From the NCBI GenBank assembly GCA_025642075.2, contig JAODUO010000186.1, positions 396,001 through 460,000 of the forward strand: DNA of 64,000 bases, in the 5' to 3' direction. The notes under the pieces are model-generated. The model searched no databases, was not told where the DNA came from, and saw nothing but the letters and a program-made list of their open reading frames with translations. The translations under genes were made by a program, and so were the position numbers. This document shows positions 45,683 through 56,540 of this stretch, piece after piece. The stretch comes from Ridgeia piscesae (lineage: Eukaryota > Annelida > Polychaeta > Sabellida > Siboglinidae). Positions within the stretch are counted from its first letter, which is position 1, and each line of letters opens with the position of its first letter.

Positions 45683-46212
45683 GCAGGATCACATTTTTGC
45701 CAATTACACATTTTTGGTACCCACATGGATGTTAACCTTTACAGACCTGGATTTTTTTCTCAGAAATATGTATGCATGTTTTTAAACACCTGTGGTTTGA
45801 TTTTTATTAAGAATGTTCCCACATATGTACACATTTTTGGAAAGGTAACATATTCGAGAATCTGTTTGTGGAGAGAAAATTACATTATTACCTAATTATT
45901 ATTGGCAAAACCGCACCTTACGATACATGACCACCCCTATGCGTCGAGCGATATATTGCTCGACCGGTCTGTAAAGGTTAACTGTTAAGCCAGTTGAGAA
46001 ACTTGAAATGTGTTTTATTTATGAACCTAGATAGACTACAAACACACATGTGACACCATTTACATTCATTTTTAAGGCATAACTGACAATATCTATGATG
46101 TTTGAAGACCTTTTTTGTTCCTTGATTTTTACCTATCCACACATATTTCTCACCATCCACAGCGGGTTTTACCCGTTCATATGACAGGTGGACGTGCCTA
46201 TGCATTATAAGC
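45683..46212 (+). mobile_element. Copy of the 'gctttatgcag' MITE family, split by another transposon
   Basis: Left part (gcaggatcacatttttgcca...acatggatgttaac) and right part (gttaactgttaagcc...agactacaaacacacatgtgacacc...gcgggttttacccgttc...tgcattataagc) together match the family seen at 51,143-51,430. They are separated by the element at 45,736-45,977. Confidence 0.8.
45736..45977. mobile_element. 242-bp piggyBac-like MITE, flanked by TTAA
   Basis: Ends CCTTTACAGACC and GGTCTGTAAAGG are perfect 12-bp inverted repeats. Both flanks are TTAA (45,732-45,735 and 45,978-45,981), and removing the element with one TTAA restores the host MITE sequence (gatgttaactgttaagcc). TTAA targets and CCY-starting ends are typical of the piggyBac superfamily. 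It is too short to code for a transposase. Confidence 0.88.
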
Positions 46213-46249
46213 TATGCAGGTATTCAGTAGTTGTAGTTGTGTGGAATCA

Positions 46250-46538
46250 GTATAATAGAACATTTTGTGTAATAAATTGCAATACTTTTTTCAGTGTATA
46301 ATGATCATAATAAACATTACAATTTCTATGGCAACATAATCGAATTGTAACTGAATATGATTTTTATTTTCTATAATCATATTCAATTACAATATGATTT
46401 GTAACTGAATATGATTATTATTTTCTATAATCATATTCAGTTACAATTCGATTATGTTGCCATAGAAATTACGTTAATTACGACCGTTATACACTGAAAA
46501 ATTATTGCAATTTATTACACTAATTTTCTATTATTATA
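46250..46538. mobile_element. Fold-back element with about 140-bp inverted repeats
   Basis: The left arm (aataaattgcaatactttttt, tttctatggcaacataatcg, aattgtaactgaatatgatt) is repeated as its reverse complement on the right (aatcatattcagttacaatt, cgattatgttgccatagaaa, attgcaatttatta). The centre near 46,392 has two nested copies of tataatcatattca. A long-hairpin MITE. Confidence 0.9.
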
Positions 46539-46949
46539 TTTATACCTGTATTCACATGTTGAAATAGTAACTGATGACATTTGTGATGTTATCCAATTTC
46601 TTATGCATGTCGTACAGGTCTGTCTGTACCTGTCTGACATTGCCAGAGCACCTGGTAAAAATGTTGTTCATTGCATCATTAATGCAAAACTATTTAACAC
46701 AGGAGTTATGATTGCTAACTGACTGATACGAAACTAATTCCAATTAGGTGTACCCAGTCAGAACTTATGGATGCTTCTGACATCTTCTAAGAGTTTATAG
46801 CAACTGGCTGGAGTTGATCTAATCTCCACTATCTCTAACACCCAGATATACACTACTGCTAGCTGCAAGGTAATCTCATTCTGAACTGGCTTATTTCTGG
46901 GTTATGGTTACCAATTATTTATGTCTTTGGTGAATATATCATTATATAT

Positions 46950-46953
46950 ATAA

Positions 46954-47003
<50 letters not shown>

Positions 47004-47113
47004 CATACATACATACATGATTTATCATCTTATATAATATTTTATTATTTATTATAATATATTTTTCAAATCAGATTTACATAAAAAATTGTCATCAATT
47101 TTTACACATGTAA

Positions 47114-47179
<66 letters not shown>

Positions 47180-47188
47180 CATATATGC

Positions 47189-47265
<77 letters not shown>
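46950..47265. repeat. Clustered (AT)n and (TACA)n microsatellites
   Basis: (AT)n at about 46,958-47,000 with catacatacatac, and two longer (AT)n runs at about 47,112-47,165 and 47,195-47,262. Confidence 0.95.
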
Positions 47266-47306
47266 GATTACCATATTTATTATTAATATATATTTTTCAT
47301 ATCAGT

Positions 47307-47575
47307 GCTTTATGCAAGGTAATAAAATGGTCAGTCACATTTTTTGGTGGACACATGGATGTGAACTGCTAAGTCAGTTTACTACCTTTAAATGTATTTT
47401 TGTTTACCTGAAATGGACTACAAACACATGTGACACTATTTAAACTCATTTCTAAGGCATAACTGACAATACCTATGATTGTTGAAGACTTTTTTACTTG
47501 TCCACCCATATTTCTACCTATCCAAAACAGGTTTTTCCCGTCCAAATGACGGTTGAACGAGTCTCTGCATAAAGA
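47307..47575 (+). mobile_element. MITE, 'gctttatgcag' family
   Basis: Starts gctttatgcaaggtaataaa and ends gagtctctgcataaag; the body has ggtggacacatggatg, gcataactgacaatacctat and gtttttcccgtccaaatgac in the family order. Confidence 0.85.
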
Positions 47576-47579
47576 TACA

Positions 47580-48735
47580 TTTCAAATGCCAGATAATTCA
47601 TATTTTGATTTCCATTATCCTAAGACTTTTCAAAGTTTTCCCTGTTCTTGTTTCAACCGCAAATAAACTAAATTAACAAACAGGCATCAGTGATACGGGT
47701 TACTTAACAGCAAGTCCAAGCTCTAGTCCAGGCTGCAGTACAGGTGTACCAGGTTCTTGGCCAGCCCCTTCACCCCCCCCAACATTTATAACCAGTACTA
47801 GCTGAACTTATGTGACACCTGGAAAAAGTTAAACAAACTGACTCCCAGTGAAACATTAAAACCTATTTGGTATTAGAAAACTATTCTCAGGTACATATTT
47901 CATACAGGGACTTGAGAGTTGGAGATAACTGTAATCTTTTGTTTTATCTTCACCAATTAAAGACATGTTATGCTTGGCCCATCTCTTATTTATTTAGACT
48001 CCCTTCTCATAGTTATAACTGCATCTTTTTAGGGATATTCTGACTGCATTTTTACATGCTACTGTACACCACACACTCTATGCTTGGTGTAATGATAGTC
48101 ACTGTATTAACGAGTCAGTGGCCACAGACAGATTATCCAGCTACTTGTCGACAAGCTTCCAGACAATGTTATCCATCACATTTTCAGACTGACGCAATAT
48201 GCCTGCTCCTGCATTTTTTCCCAAGGTTCTGACCTGTCTTCAACTATTCACAGCAGACACGGTTCCAATGAAACCATGCCGGCCATGTCGAAAGTTGGCT
48301 AGGCATCATATGGATTGGATCCAATTGGTTACTTCCAAAATGGGCATCACTTCCCAGCAAAGGGAGCTTCACGTTTCCAGGCACTGTCACCAATGTGGCG
48401 CCACTGACTGCTCCATACAATAGAACCAGGGAATCTAGTTGTACATTCTCTAGTGTGTCGAGTTTCAACGGTTATCCCGAGAGTCTGGGTAACCTATAAA
48501 ACTTCTCCGTTCATCAAAATCATGTTACATTATGCCACATACACTAAGTCTATTATAAATAAATTGCTGACCATATAAATGTGTTTGTTGTCATTGAAAT
48601 TAATTTCTTTGTTTCAAGAGTACACATTTTGTTTACATAAACATCACAATGCATCACTTATATTATGAAGGCTGGCTTAGCCTAGGGGCGGAAACAATGA
48701 TGACAGCATATTGAAATTAGAAGCTGTGCCTTTCC
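47580..48735. other. Intron, nothing recognised
   Basis: Mixed composition. The 48.1-48.5 kb stretch is richer in GC and codes short ORFs on both strands (for example plus 48,199-48,423), but I see no family signature; an old retroelement fragment is possible. Confidence 0.35.
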
Positions 48736-48739
48736 CCCA

Positions 48740-48992
48740 TAGTTGTATGTACAGACCCACCCACCTGTCATTTGGATGGGTAAAAGCCATTTTGGGTAGA
48801 AATACCACTGGACAGGTAACTAAATAAGGAGCAATCTTCCCAAATCATATATTTTGCCAGTGATAATGGGTGTCACATGTGTTTGTAGTTTATTTTAGGT
48901 CACATCTCGTCAGGTTTGTGTGCGTCTGAGTTAACATGCACGTGTCTACCAAACAATTATTTGTGACAGGCAAAAATGTTATCCTGCATAAT
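48740..48992 (-). mobile_element. MITE, 'gctttatgcag' family, reverse orientation
   Basis: Reads the family backwards: gacccacccacctgtcattt...gggtagaaatacca...gggtgtcacatgtgtttgta...gtgacaggcaaaaatgttat...cctgcataa. The only copy seen in this orientation. Confidence 0.75.
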
Positions 48993-50230
48993 CCTTGGTA
49001 AGACGTAAACTTACTTCACTGAATGCAAGTTGAATTATACCATATTACATAACAGTAACAGGCAAAACATGGTTTATACGGGCCAGACTGTTTCTAGTGA
49101 GTTCAGACAGCTGGGCACTGCCAGCTAAGGCTAAGTGAGACTAAGTCACTTGCACCAGAAATATGGCAGGTCTAATCAGCTAAGCCACAGTTACATATCA
49201 GCTACAGACGTGTGTGCTTTTTGTTATAGCTCTGGCACTCAGCATGCATCACTTAATTTTCGTGGTCGGCCTGATATTCACAGGGATAATACAACGTACT
49301 GACCAAGCCCCAGTATGAGAGTTTAAGTGTCTTCCGTAGGCCTTAGGCATGCAGAGGATAAATTAAGAAAACAAATCCAGCTTAGATTTGAATCAAGAAT
49401 TTTTCATTCTCTAATAGGAATATAATAAAGGAACAAATTATACGTAAATACTGACTGTGTAAATGCTAGCCAAGTGAACGGGTATTTTTAATTGACATCA
49501 GAACCTTGGTTACAGATCTCGATGATAAATCACTGGATTATCATTGCAAAATGATGGTTTCCTTACCCACAACATTTACTACAAGATTTTGGACTGAATG
49601 ACAATGATTTAGTTAAATCTTGCTTACTGGCTATAAAAGATAATTGTCAGCAAATCATTAGTCAATATTACGACTTGTGGAGTTCTGTGCAAAGTTTCAA
49701 GATATGAAATTGTTACTTGATCAGAGTTCCAAGAAATATTTAACAATGTTTATAATGTACTGACAGTAATAACTAATGCTGTTAACTAATGTCAATTTTT
49801 TATTAATCAACAAAACGTCTTCGTCCTTGATGTAAAGTCCCAGATTGTTGTTTAATTTCTTGCTGATCTGTCAAATATTGCCCCCAAAATGTATATTAAT
49901 CTCCCATTTCCTACAGTAATAAAATCCATAGGTGCATACGGCACAGTGGGTTGTCTAAGCAATGCTTGGGCTAATGCAGGGCCTGGTGGGGCCGGGCCAA
50001 TTAAGACATCTTCTGATGGAGTTCTCCAGCAGAGGAAGGTAAACATGACCTGTAGTTAAAGGGCCAGTACGAGTCAATGAGACATTCTGCCTGGGTAAGT
50101 GGTCAATAGCCATGGCCTCAGGTCACCAAGCTACTTTCATCTCACTGGTCAGCACTCAGAGTACTGGACACTGCATGGACACTGCCAGCAGTCTGCCACC
50201 AACTGCACTGCTGCTGCAGCTCCACTAGCA
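48993..50230. other. Intron, nothing recognised
   Basis: Unique mixed sequence up to the 24-bp minisatellite. Confidence 0.4.
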
Positions 50231-50237
50231 ACCACCT

Positions 50238-51142
50238 GCAGTCAGCAGCTACTGACCAACAAGTCAGCAGCTACTGATCAACAACAGTCAGCAGCTACTG
50301 ATCAACAACAGTCAGCAGCTACTGATCAACAACAGTCAGCAGCTACTGATCAACAACAGTCAGCAGTTACTGATCAACAACAGTCAGCAGTTACTGACCA
50401 ACAACAGTCAGCAGCTATTGATCAACAACAGTCAGCAGCTACTGATCAACAACAGTCAGCAGCTACTGATCAACAACAGTCAGCAGCTACTGATCAACAA
50501 CAGTCAGCAGCTACTGATCAACAACAGTCAGCAGCTACTGATCAACAACAGTCAGCAGCTACTGATCAACAACAGTCAGCAGTTACTGACCAACAACAGT
50601 CAGCAGCTACTGATCAACAACAGTCAGCAGCTACTGATCAACAACAGTCAGCAGCTACTGACCAACAACAGTCAGCAGCTATTGATCAACAACAGTCAGC
50701 AGCTATTGATCAACAACAGTCAGCAGCTACTGATCAACAACAGTCAGCAGCTACTGATCAACAACAGTCAGCAGCTACTGATCAACAACAGTCAGCAGCC
50801 AGTGACAGGCATCACAGCAGCTGATGACCTGTGTAGCAGTCAGCAGCCAGTGACCAACAACAGTCAGCCGCTACTGACCAACAGTCAGCTGCTACTGTTG
50901 ACCAACAATCAGCTGCTACTGACCAACAGTCAGCAGCTATTGACCAACAGTCAGCTGCTACTGTTGACCAACAATCAGCTGCTACTGACCAACAGTCAGC
51001 AGCTAGTGACCAACAGTCAGCTGCTACTGTTGACCAACAGTCAGCATATATTGACCAACAGTCAGCTGCTACTGTTGACCAACAGTCAGCTACTACTGAC
51101 CAACAGTCAACTACTACTGACCAACAGTCAGATGCTACCAGG
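50238..51142. repeat. 24-bp minisatellite (cagcagctactgatcaacaa-type) grading into shorter variants
   Basis: About 23 units of 24 bp at 50,250-50,812, then a second block to 51,142 with mixed 21/24-bp variants (tgaccaacagtcagctgctac, tactgttgaccaaca). Two plus-strand frames are open because 24 is divisible by 3: one reads SAATDQQQ, another QQLLINNS. It is interrupted by a MITE at 51,143-51,430 and resumes at 51,434. Confidence 0.95.
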
Positions 51143-51430
51143 GCTTTATGCAGAACCAAATTATTGCCAGTCACACGTTTTGGTGGACACATGGGTGTTA
51201 ACTGTTAAGCCAGTTTACAAACTTTTAAATGTGTCTGATGACCTGAAATGGACTACAAACACACATGTGACACCATTTATACTCACTTCTGAGGCATAAC
51301 TGACAATATTTATGGTTTTGGAACACCTTTTTTGTTCCTTCATTTTTTTACCCATCCATCACCCGTCCACCCATATTTCTACCCATCCACAATGGTCCAA
51401 ATGATGGGTGGACGGGTCTCTGCATAAAGC
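51143..51430 (+). mobile_element. MITE, 'gctttatgcag' family, best copy; splits the minisatellite
   Basis: Ends gctttatgcaga and tctgcataaagc are inverted repeats of 12 bp. The body carries ttattgccagtcacacg, ttttggtggacacatgg, gactacaaacacacatgtga, gcataactgacaatatttat and acccgtccacccatatttct. About 288 bp, no coding capacity. It sits inside the 24-bp minisatellite, so it inserted after the array formed. Confidence 0.9.
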
Positions 51431-51433
51431 TAC

Positions 51434-51690
51434 GGCTGCTACTGACCAATAGTCAGCAGCTAATGACCATGCAACAACAATCAGCAGCTACTGATAAACA
51501 ACAGTCAGCAGCTAGTGACCAGCAGCAGTCAGCAGCTACTGACCAACAACAGTCAGCTACTACTGACTAGCAGCAGTCAGCAGCCACTAACCAACAACAG
51601 TCAGCAGTTAGTGACCAGCAACAGTCAGCAGCTACTGACCAATAACAGTCAGCTGCTACTGACCAGCAGCAGTCAGCAGCTATCTGATAA
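51434..51690. repeat. Continuation of the 24-bp minisatellite beyond the MITE
   Basis: Units such as cagcagctactgaccaacaa and gaccagcagcagtcagcagc, more diverged than the left block. Confidence 0.92.
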
Positions 51691-51938
51691 AACATACTTG
51701 AACCCAACCTTGACGTCCGCTGTTCTTTTGGCCATTTGTTCTCTGTATTTATATAGACTTGTTGTTACATGTGCACAGCACTACAAAACATGTCTGTCTT
51801 TGGAACCTTTCTGTTGTGTACTCATTAACACTGTGTGGATGCCAGGAGAGTGGGGCCGACAACAAACAACTGTTTGTACTCTGTGCTCACCCCTGTGTCA
51901 AAGTGGTGAACTGCTAAACATATCCTGAACAGGGCACG

Positions 51939-52202
51939 GCTTTATGCAGGATAAAATTATTGCCAGTCACACATGTTTTGGTGGACACATAGATGTTAAC
52001 TGTTAAGGCAGTTTACAAACTTTTAAATGTGTCTGATGACCTGAAATGGACTACAATACTAGGTGAACCATTTTACACTTTGCTAACTCATATCATTTAA
52101 ATGTTATTTTTTACCCGTCCACAACCCGTCCACCATATTTCTACCCGTCCATATTTGTTTTTACCCGTCCAAATGATGGGTGGACGGGTCTCTACATAAA
52201 GC
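51939..52202 (+). mobile_element. MITE, 'gctttatgcag' family
   Basis: Begins gctttatgcaggataaaatt and ends gggtctctacataaagc, with ttgccagtcacacatgtttt, gatgacctgaaatggactac and ttacccgtccaaatgatggg in between. One internal stretch of the family is deleted. Confidence 0.88.
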
Positions 52203-52209
52203 TATGGAA

Positions 52210-53198
52210 CAGGGTTGTGTTCAACAGTATTTGCATAAATTAATTTAACCTACAACTATATTATGTACCAGGTATAGTGTTTACACTTGAGTGTAGTTAT
52301 AACGCTGTGTAACGAAAGGTAATGTCTTATATACATGGTAGAGTATTTAGTTGTATTGTACTCTACCAATTACTGCAAGTAACCCATTTTTAAAAATCAA
52401 TCTAAGGCGATACTTCTACTATAACTTTATGTGTCCATTTTCACCAGCTTGGCAATTGTGTTATATAAACTTTATAACCGGAGTTTTTACAATGATATCT
52501 AGCTGTAATTAACCCAACCCTCGTGCCAAATATACTGAATGTTGCAGGCATCATCCAGGAAGTAACAGACCCTGACGTGTGCACATAAATACATGGAATG
52601 TATTTAGAAAGTAGCCAGTTGTGCTCCCGGACGTTATCTGCATACTGATCCCTATATTTCACATCACCAGGCAGCTAGACCACCTGGTCTGAGTCTAACA
52701 TGATAAGGCAGGAAGTTGAGGAGAATGTGGTCTGTCCCCACAGCCACATGTACTGAGAACTCTAACTCAAGTCATGGCTGCATGCATACAACAATTTTGG
52801 ACATGTATTGTAAAAACTACAAAATGAGCACTACATATTTACCTTACATTTTTGAACACACAAGAGGTGAAAAATCACCTGATACACATGAAGCTGTTCC
52901 CCCTGCCAGACCTGTTCATTCAGCAATATGTTCTATATAATTCAATTCTACTTCTCACTGTCATGTCCCAATTACTTCATGAAGTCTACTTGTCATAACC
53001 AGATATTAATTTGTTTCTTTCCGAACTAAGGTAAAATGGAATTATAAAACATTGCTTAAATTTGTAAATGATGGCAAGAGGATTGAAATCTTGGTCCTGT
53101 CCATCATGTTCGATGTTATATCCAGTGTTTTGGGGTTACTGACAGTTCCTCAATCACCACTCACTTCTAACCTGCTTCATTTCATTTCATCAACGTAC
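52210..53198. other. Intron, nothing recognised
   Basis: Unique AT-rich sequence just downstream, in sense, of the Ig-1 exon. Confidence 0.4.
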
Positions 53199-53496
53199 CT
53201 TTAACAACCAGGTAAGACGCTGTGGATGCGACACCTTCCGAGTTCTCCGCCCGGCATAGATACGAGCCCTCGTCCGTGGCTGTTACATTCTTAATCATGA
53301 GCATGATGACGCCATGATCTTCGTCAAATGTGATGTTGTAACGTGAATTATGTGTGATCTCCATGTCATCTTTGTACCAGGTGACAACCGGCAGTGGGTA
53401 GCCAATCACCTGGCACTCGAAATGTTGGGTTGCGCCCACCACAGCCACTTCCTCCGAATCAGCCATCTTATGCAGCGCTACGACTGACAGCGGGCG
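53199..53496 (-). CDS. Exon: Ig-1 (I-set), first clear domain; alternative start codon inside
   Basis: Phase 0 in (acceptor CTTTCAG), phase 1 out (AAAG before GTACGT); 298 nt. Encodes RPLSVVALHKMADSEEVAVV, then a complete I-set Ig: HFECQVIGYPLPVVTWYKDD (B-strand Cys, C-strand Trp), IMLMIKNVTATDEGSYLCRA (E-F strands with DEGxYxC) and the G strand TASYLVVK. Unlike Ig-2, both disulfide cysteines are present. The Met at 53,466 has a strong start context (AAG ATG G), so translation may begin here, with upstream sequence as 5' UTR, or at the tentative first exon at 56,475. Confidence 0.9.
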
Positions 53497-53509
53497 CTGA
53501 AAGTACACA

Positions 53510-54710
53510 TCACAGTTGTCACCTTAAGAAGTTTTATTAGAGACCATTTCACAAATATAATTAACTCATATGGAAAATCAGTCATTAAACAGAATCCACT
53601 GAATATTAAATTTTAGCGTGGTGTCTCAGATAACATTATTTCTGCGTCACATCACTGAAACAGTGACACATACTGGTGGTTTTATGCACTACAAGATCAC
53701 TGTTGCAGTGAAATCGATATTAAGAGTGAAATTGGGCTTATGAGCTCATAAGAATATTAGTGAAATGGTCCCATCATAAGACTGGGTTCACATTAAACAC
53801 ACTTACCTTCAACTTTAATAAAAAAAGTACATTTCATTCTATTAACATTTATGTGCTCATTGTACTAGAAAAAAATTATACTTTAATTTATAATACCTGG
53901 AATGTTGGTTGTAAAAAAGTAAAGTTTAATAAACCCACTTAAGTACGTTGTCGGTGCACTCTGAAAGTCATGCGTTTGAAATGCTCAAACTGTATACACT
54001 TGTTACAGTTCGAACACCAAGCCACAAATTGGTGACATACCGCTGAATCACTGAACTTCCTGGCTGTCTCTGGGTAATGGAACCTCGTTAAAGTATTACA
54101 TCAATTAGTCAATTTCTGTTCACATGTCGAATAAATTAAATTCTGATCACACATGTTTATCTGGATAATCCTGAGGTCCACAGACTGTGTGTGGCTCAAC
54201 TGGTTGATCACTGTGTGAAGAAATAGTCTGTTGCTGGTATCCACTTGTTCCTGCTGAAATCTGGGCAAACCGTACACTGTGGTTGAGCTGCCCGAATGAG
54301 AAACAGTACTTAGGATTGTCCATCTGGAGCCACCTCAGTTCACCTAGAATGATGTTGGTCTTTATCTGATAACACAACCAGAGGCAAGCAATGTTGGGAT
54401 GCTAAGATCACATGACTGGAAAATAACTCACGACGTAAACAGGAATGTGTTGGTGTTTAAATTGTTCTAGTAAGTTTACATATCTAGAGTTGTAACATTT
54501 GTGTAAAGGTGCTACATCTAACACTTGTGGGAAAGAGTATACAATTACTTAACTCGGTTGACTGCCCTACAGCAACATAGAGCACGACTGGAGTTGTCAG
54601 CTGTGAAGTTTCAGTTAGGGCTCACAACTTCAGCTGGTCATAGACCCTGTGTGTGTATTGGTGTGTGCACGCATGCACCTGCAACGTGTGCACAAACATG
54701 CATGTGTGTA
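53510..54710. other. Intron or 5' region, nothing recognised
   Basis: AT-rich. The block at about 53,530-53,775 (agaccatttcac...attgggcttatgagctcat...gaaatggtccc) has inverted ends (gaccatttcac / gtgaaatggtc) and resembles 22,130-22,375, so it is probably another small inverted-repeat element. Confidence 0.45.
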
Positions 54711-54715
54711 TGCAG

Positions 54716-54987
54716 GACTTTATGCAGGATAACATTTTTGCCAGTCAAACACTTTTTTGGTGCAAGTCTTTTGAGGCACTTTTAAACTTTTATGACCTGA
54801 AATAAGCTACAAACACACACGTGACACTAATTTTCTAGGCATTTACTGACAATATCATTTTTGAAAACTTTTGTTCCATCATTTTGTTATCCGACAACAA
54901 GCTATCCAGTGATAATTCTACCCGTATTAAGCGGGTTTTACCTTTCCAAAATGTAATGATGGGTGGATGGGTCTCTGCATCAAGTTA
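54716..54987 (+). mobile_element. MITE, 'gctttatgcag' family
   Basis: Starts gactttatgcaggataacat and ends gggtctctgcatcaagt, with ttgccagtcaaacacttttt and gcgggttttacctttccaaa. Diverged copy. Confidence 0.8.
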
Positions 54988-54989
54988 TG

Positions 54990-55298
54990 TGTGTAAGGTG
55001 ACTGCAGCAGCATCTGCTGTGACTGTTGACCCTTTGGTGTGTCATTTTGAACTTTTAAACTTCAAATGTATCTACACTGGCAGTGCTAACAAACAGGCAG
55101 CTTTACTCTTTTTAATATGATTATACATGTAGGCTAAAACAGAAATATGCTGCTTTTAACAAAGAAGTGTCACTGCAGGAAGTGGTAAGACTAGGCTAGA
55201 ATAGGTGAAGTTTAGAAAAGCTTTAGAGCTAGAGTTAGACCTCGCCAACAGGAATGGGCACCAGCTAAGTTAATTCTAATAATAGCTGAATAAGCAGA
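54990..55298. other. Nothing recognised
   Basis: Unique sequence between two MITE copies. Confidence 0.4.
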
Positions 55299-55564
55299 GC
55301 CTTATGCAGGATACTCTTTTTTGCCAGTCACACTTGTTTTGGTAAACACGTGGATGTTAGCTTATACACATACAAGTCAGCTGAATGTGTTATCATTCAT
55401 CATGTAAACGAACAAATGCACAAACACATGTGCGACACACATTTTGTACCTTTTTTGCTCCTCCCTTTTTTTACCCGTCCACCACATGTCCACTTATATT
55501 GCTACTTGTCCAAACAGGTTTTATTCATCCAAATGACAGGTGAACGGGTCTCTGCATGAAAGCT
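55299..55564 (+). mobile_element. MITE, 'gctttatgcag' family
   Basis: Starts gccttatgcaggatactctt and ends cgggtctctgcatgaaagc, with gccagtcacacttgttttgg and ttttacccgtccaccacatg. Diverged copy. Confidence 0.8.
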
Positions 55565-55879
55565 ATGTCAGAATAAATTAGTACTGTTGGCTCCAATATT
55601 CAGTTTGACAGCAATAATAAACTTACTTTGTAGCAAACGTATATGTCATTACACCAATGTGTGAACAAGATCAGATAGTCAATAGATGAGTAGAAAGACG
55701 AAACAGTTTGTTTCAACATTTGCTTCAAAAGACTTTTATTAATTATTTGTTGCTGTCCAGGGTAAACTCTGTTTTGGCCATTTAACTAAAATATATACTT
55801 ATAGTAGGACTGTAGGATTGCTTCTGTTGTTCTTAATTTGAGTGATAACCAGGACATATGCACGCCTACATTGTAAGCC

Positions 55880-56475
55880 TACTGTGGGTCCTACACCGGC
55901 TACGCTATGCCTACGGCTTGCCTAACGACGCCGGCAACAATCCATGATAGACCAAACCAAATTCGGCGTCTTGATCGGGCTCGAACAGAATGGTGCCCGC
56001 CGAACGTGACGTCGCTTTGAGTCCGCCGATACGCTACCAACAAACACAATCGTTACTTCAAACACTATGCAACTGGTAAACACTTATATTAAACAACTCA
56101 CCACGAAACTTTGTCCAGGAAGAGGGATACGACACAACAACTATTCCGGTCAGCGCTGGAACCTCGCACGGCGCCGGCCGCCAAAAAATTGCGGTCACGT
56201 GATCTGCCGCACTAATAACAGTTTCGACGCTGCTTATTTCGTCGGCACTCCAACGCCAAATGAATTACCCCTGGACAGACGTCATGTCTCCGAAAAGACG
56301 CTATTACCAGAGGATACCCACAGCCAAGGTCAAAGTGCTGCAGCAGCCGGCACCATACACGAAACGGAGAGATGCCGCTAGGGAAGGCAAGATATCGCTT
56401 GGCTGCCTCCCTCTCGCCGGGATGAGGGTCTAGACGGTGATGATCAGCTGTTTCGGCTGAATCTGAAGATGCCAT
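55880..56475. promoter_or_regulatory. CpG-rich 5' region of the gene
   Basis: This is the most CpG-dense non-repetitive stretch in the window (tacgctatgcctacggcttg, aacgacgccggcaac, cacggcgccggccgcc, tcgccgggatg). It lies at the 5' end of the reconstructed gene and overlaps the tentative first exon. ORFs on both strands run through it. Confidence 0.5.
56308..56475 (-). CDS. Tentative first coding exon
   Basis: ATG at 56,475 in a good start context (GCT ATG G, with G at -3 and +4) opens a frame of 56 codons beginning MASSDSAETADHHRLDPHPG and ending at CTG before GTAATA, a plausible phase-0 donor that joins the phase-0 Ig-1 exon in frame. A second phase-0 donor (GGG before GTAATT) lies at 56,269. 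No domain or signal peptide is seen, as expected for a cytoplasmic protein. The evidence is frame and phase compatibility plus CpG richness only; it may instead be 5' UTR. Confidence 0.35.
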
Positions 56476-56494
56476 AGCACAATATAGACCTATG

Positions 56495-56540
56495 AGGATG
56501 CATCACATATGTCGATCGTGATATTTAGAATATAAAAACG
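56495..56540 (-). promoter_or_regulatory. Candidate core promoter with TATA-like motif
   Basis: In sense, CCGTTTTTATATTCTAAATA lies about 45-65 bases before the ATG at 56,475. A TATA-like TTTATATT at this distance would give a short 5' UTR. Weak evidence in AT-rich DNA. Confidence 0.25.

Noticed and set aside
48199..48468. Short ORFs on both strands in a GC-richer patch
   Set aside because: No domain, splice logic or repeat of the protein seen; at most an old retroelement fragment.
50099..51299. Long plus-strand ORFs of 241 and 293 codons with SAATDQQQ / QQLLINNS repeats
   Set aside because: They follow from a 24-bp tandem repeat without stops in two frames. No start context, splice sites or non-repeat domain supports a gene.
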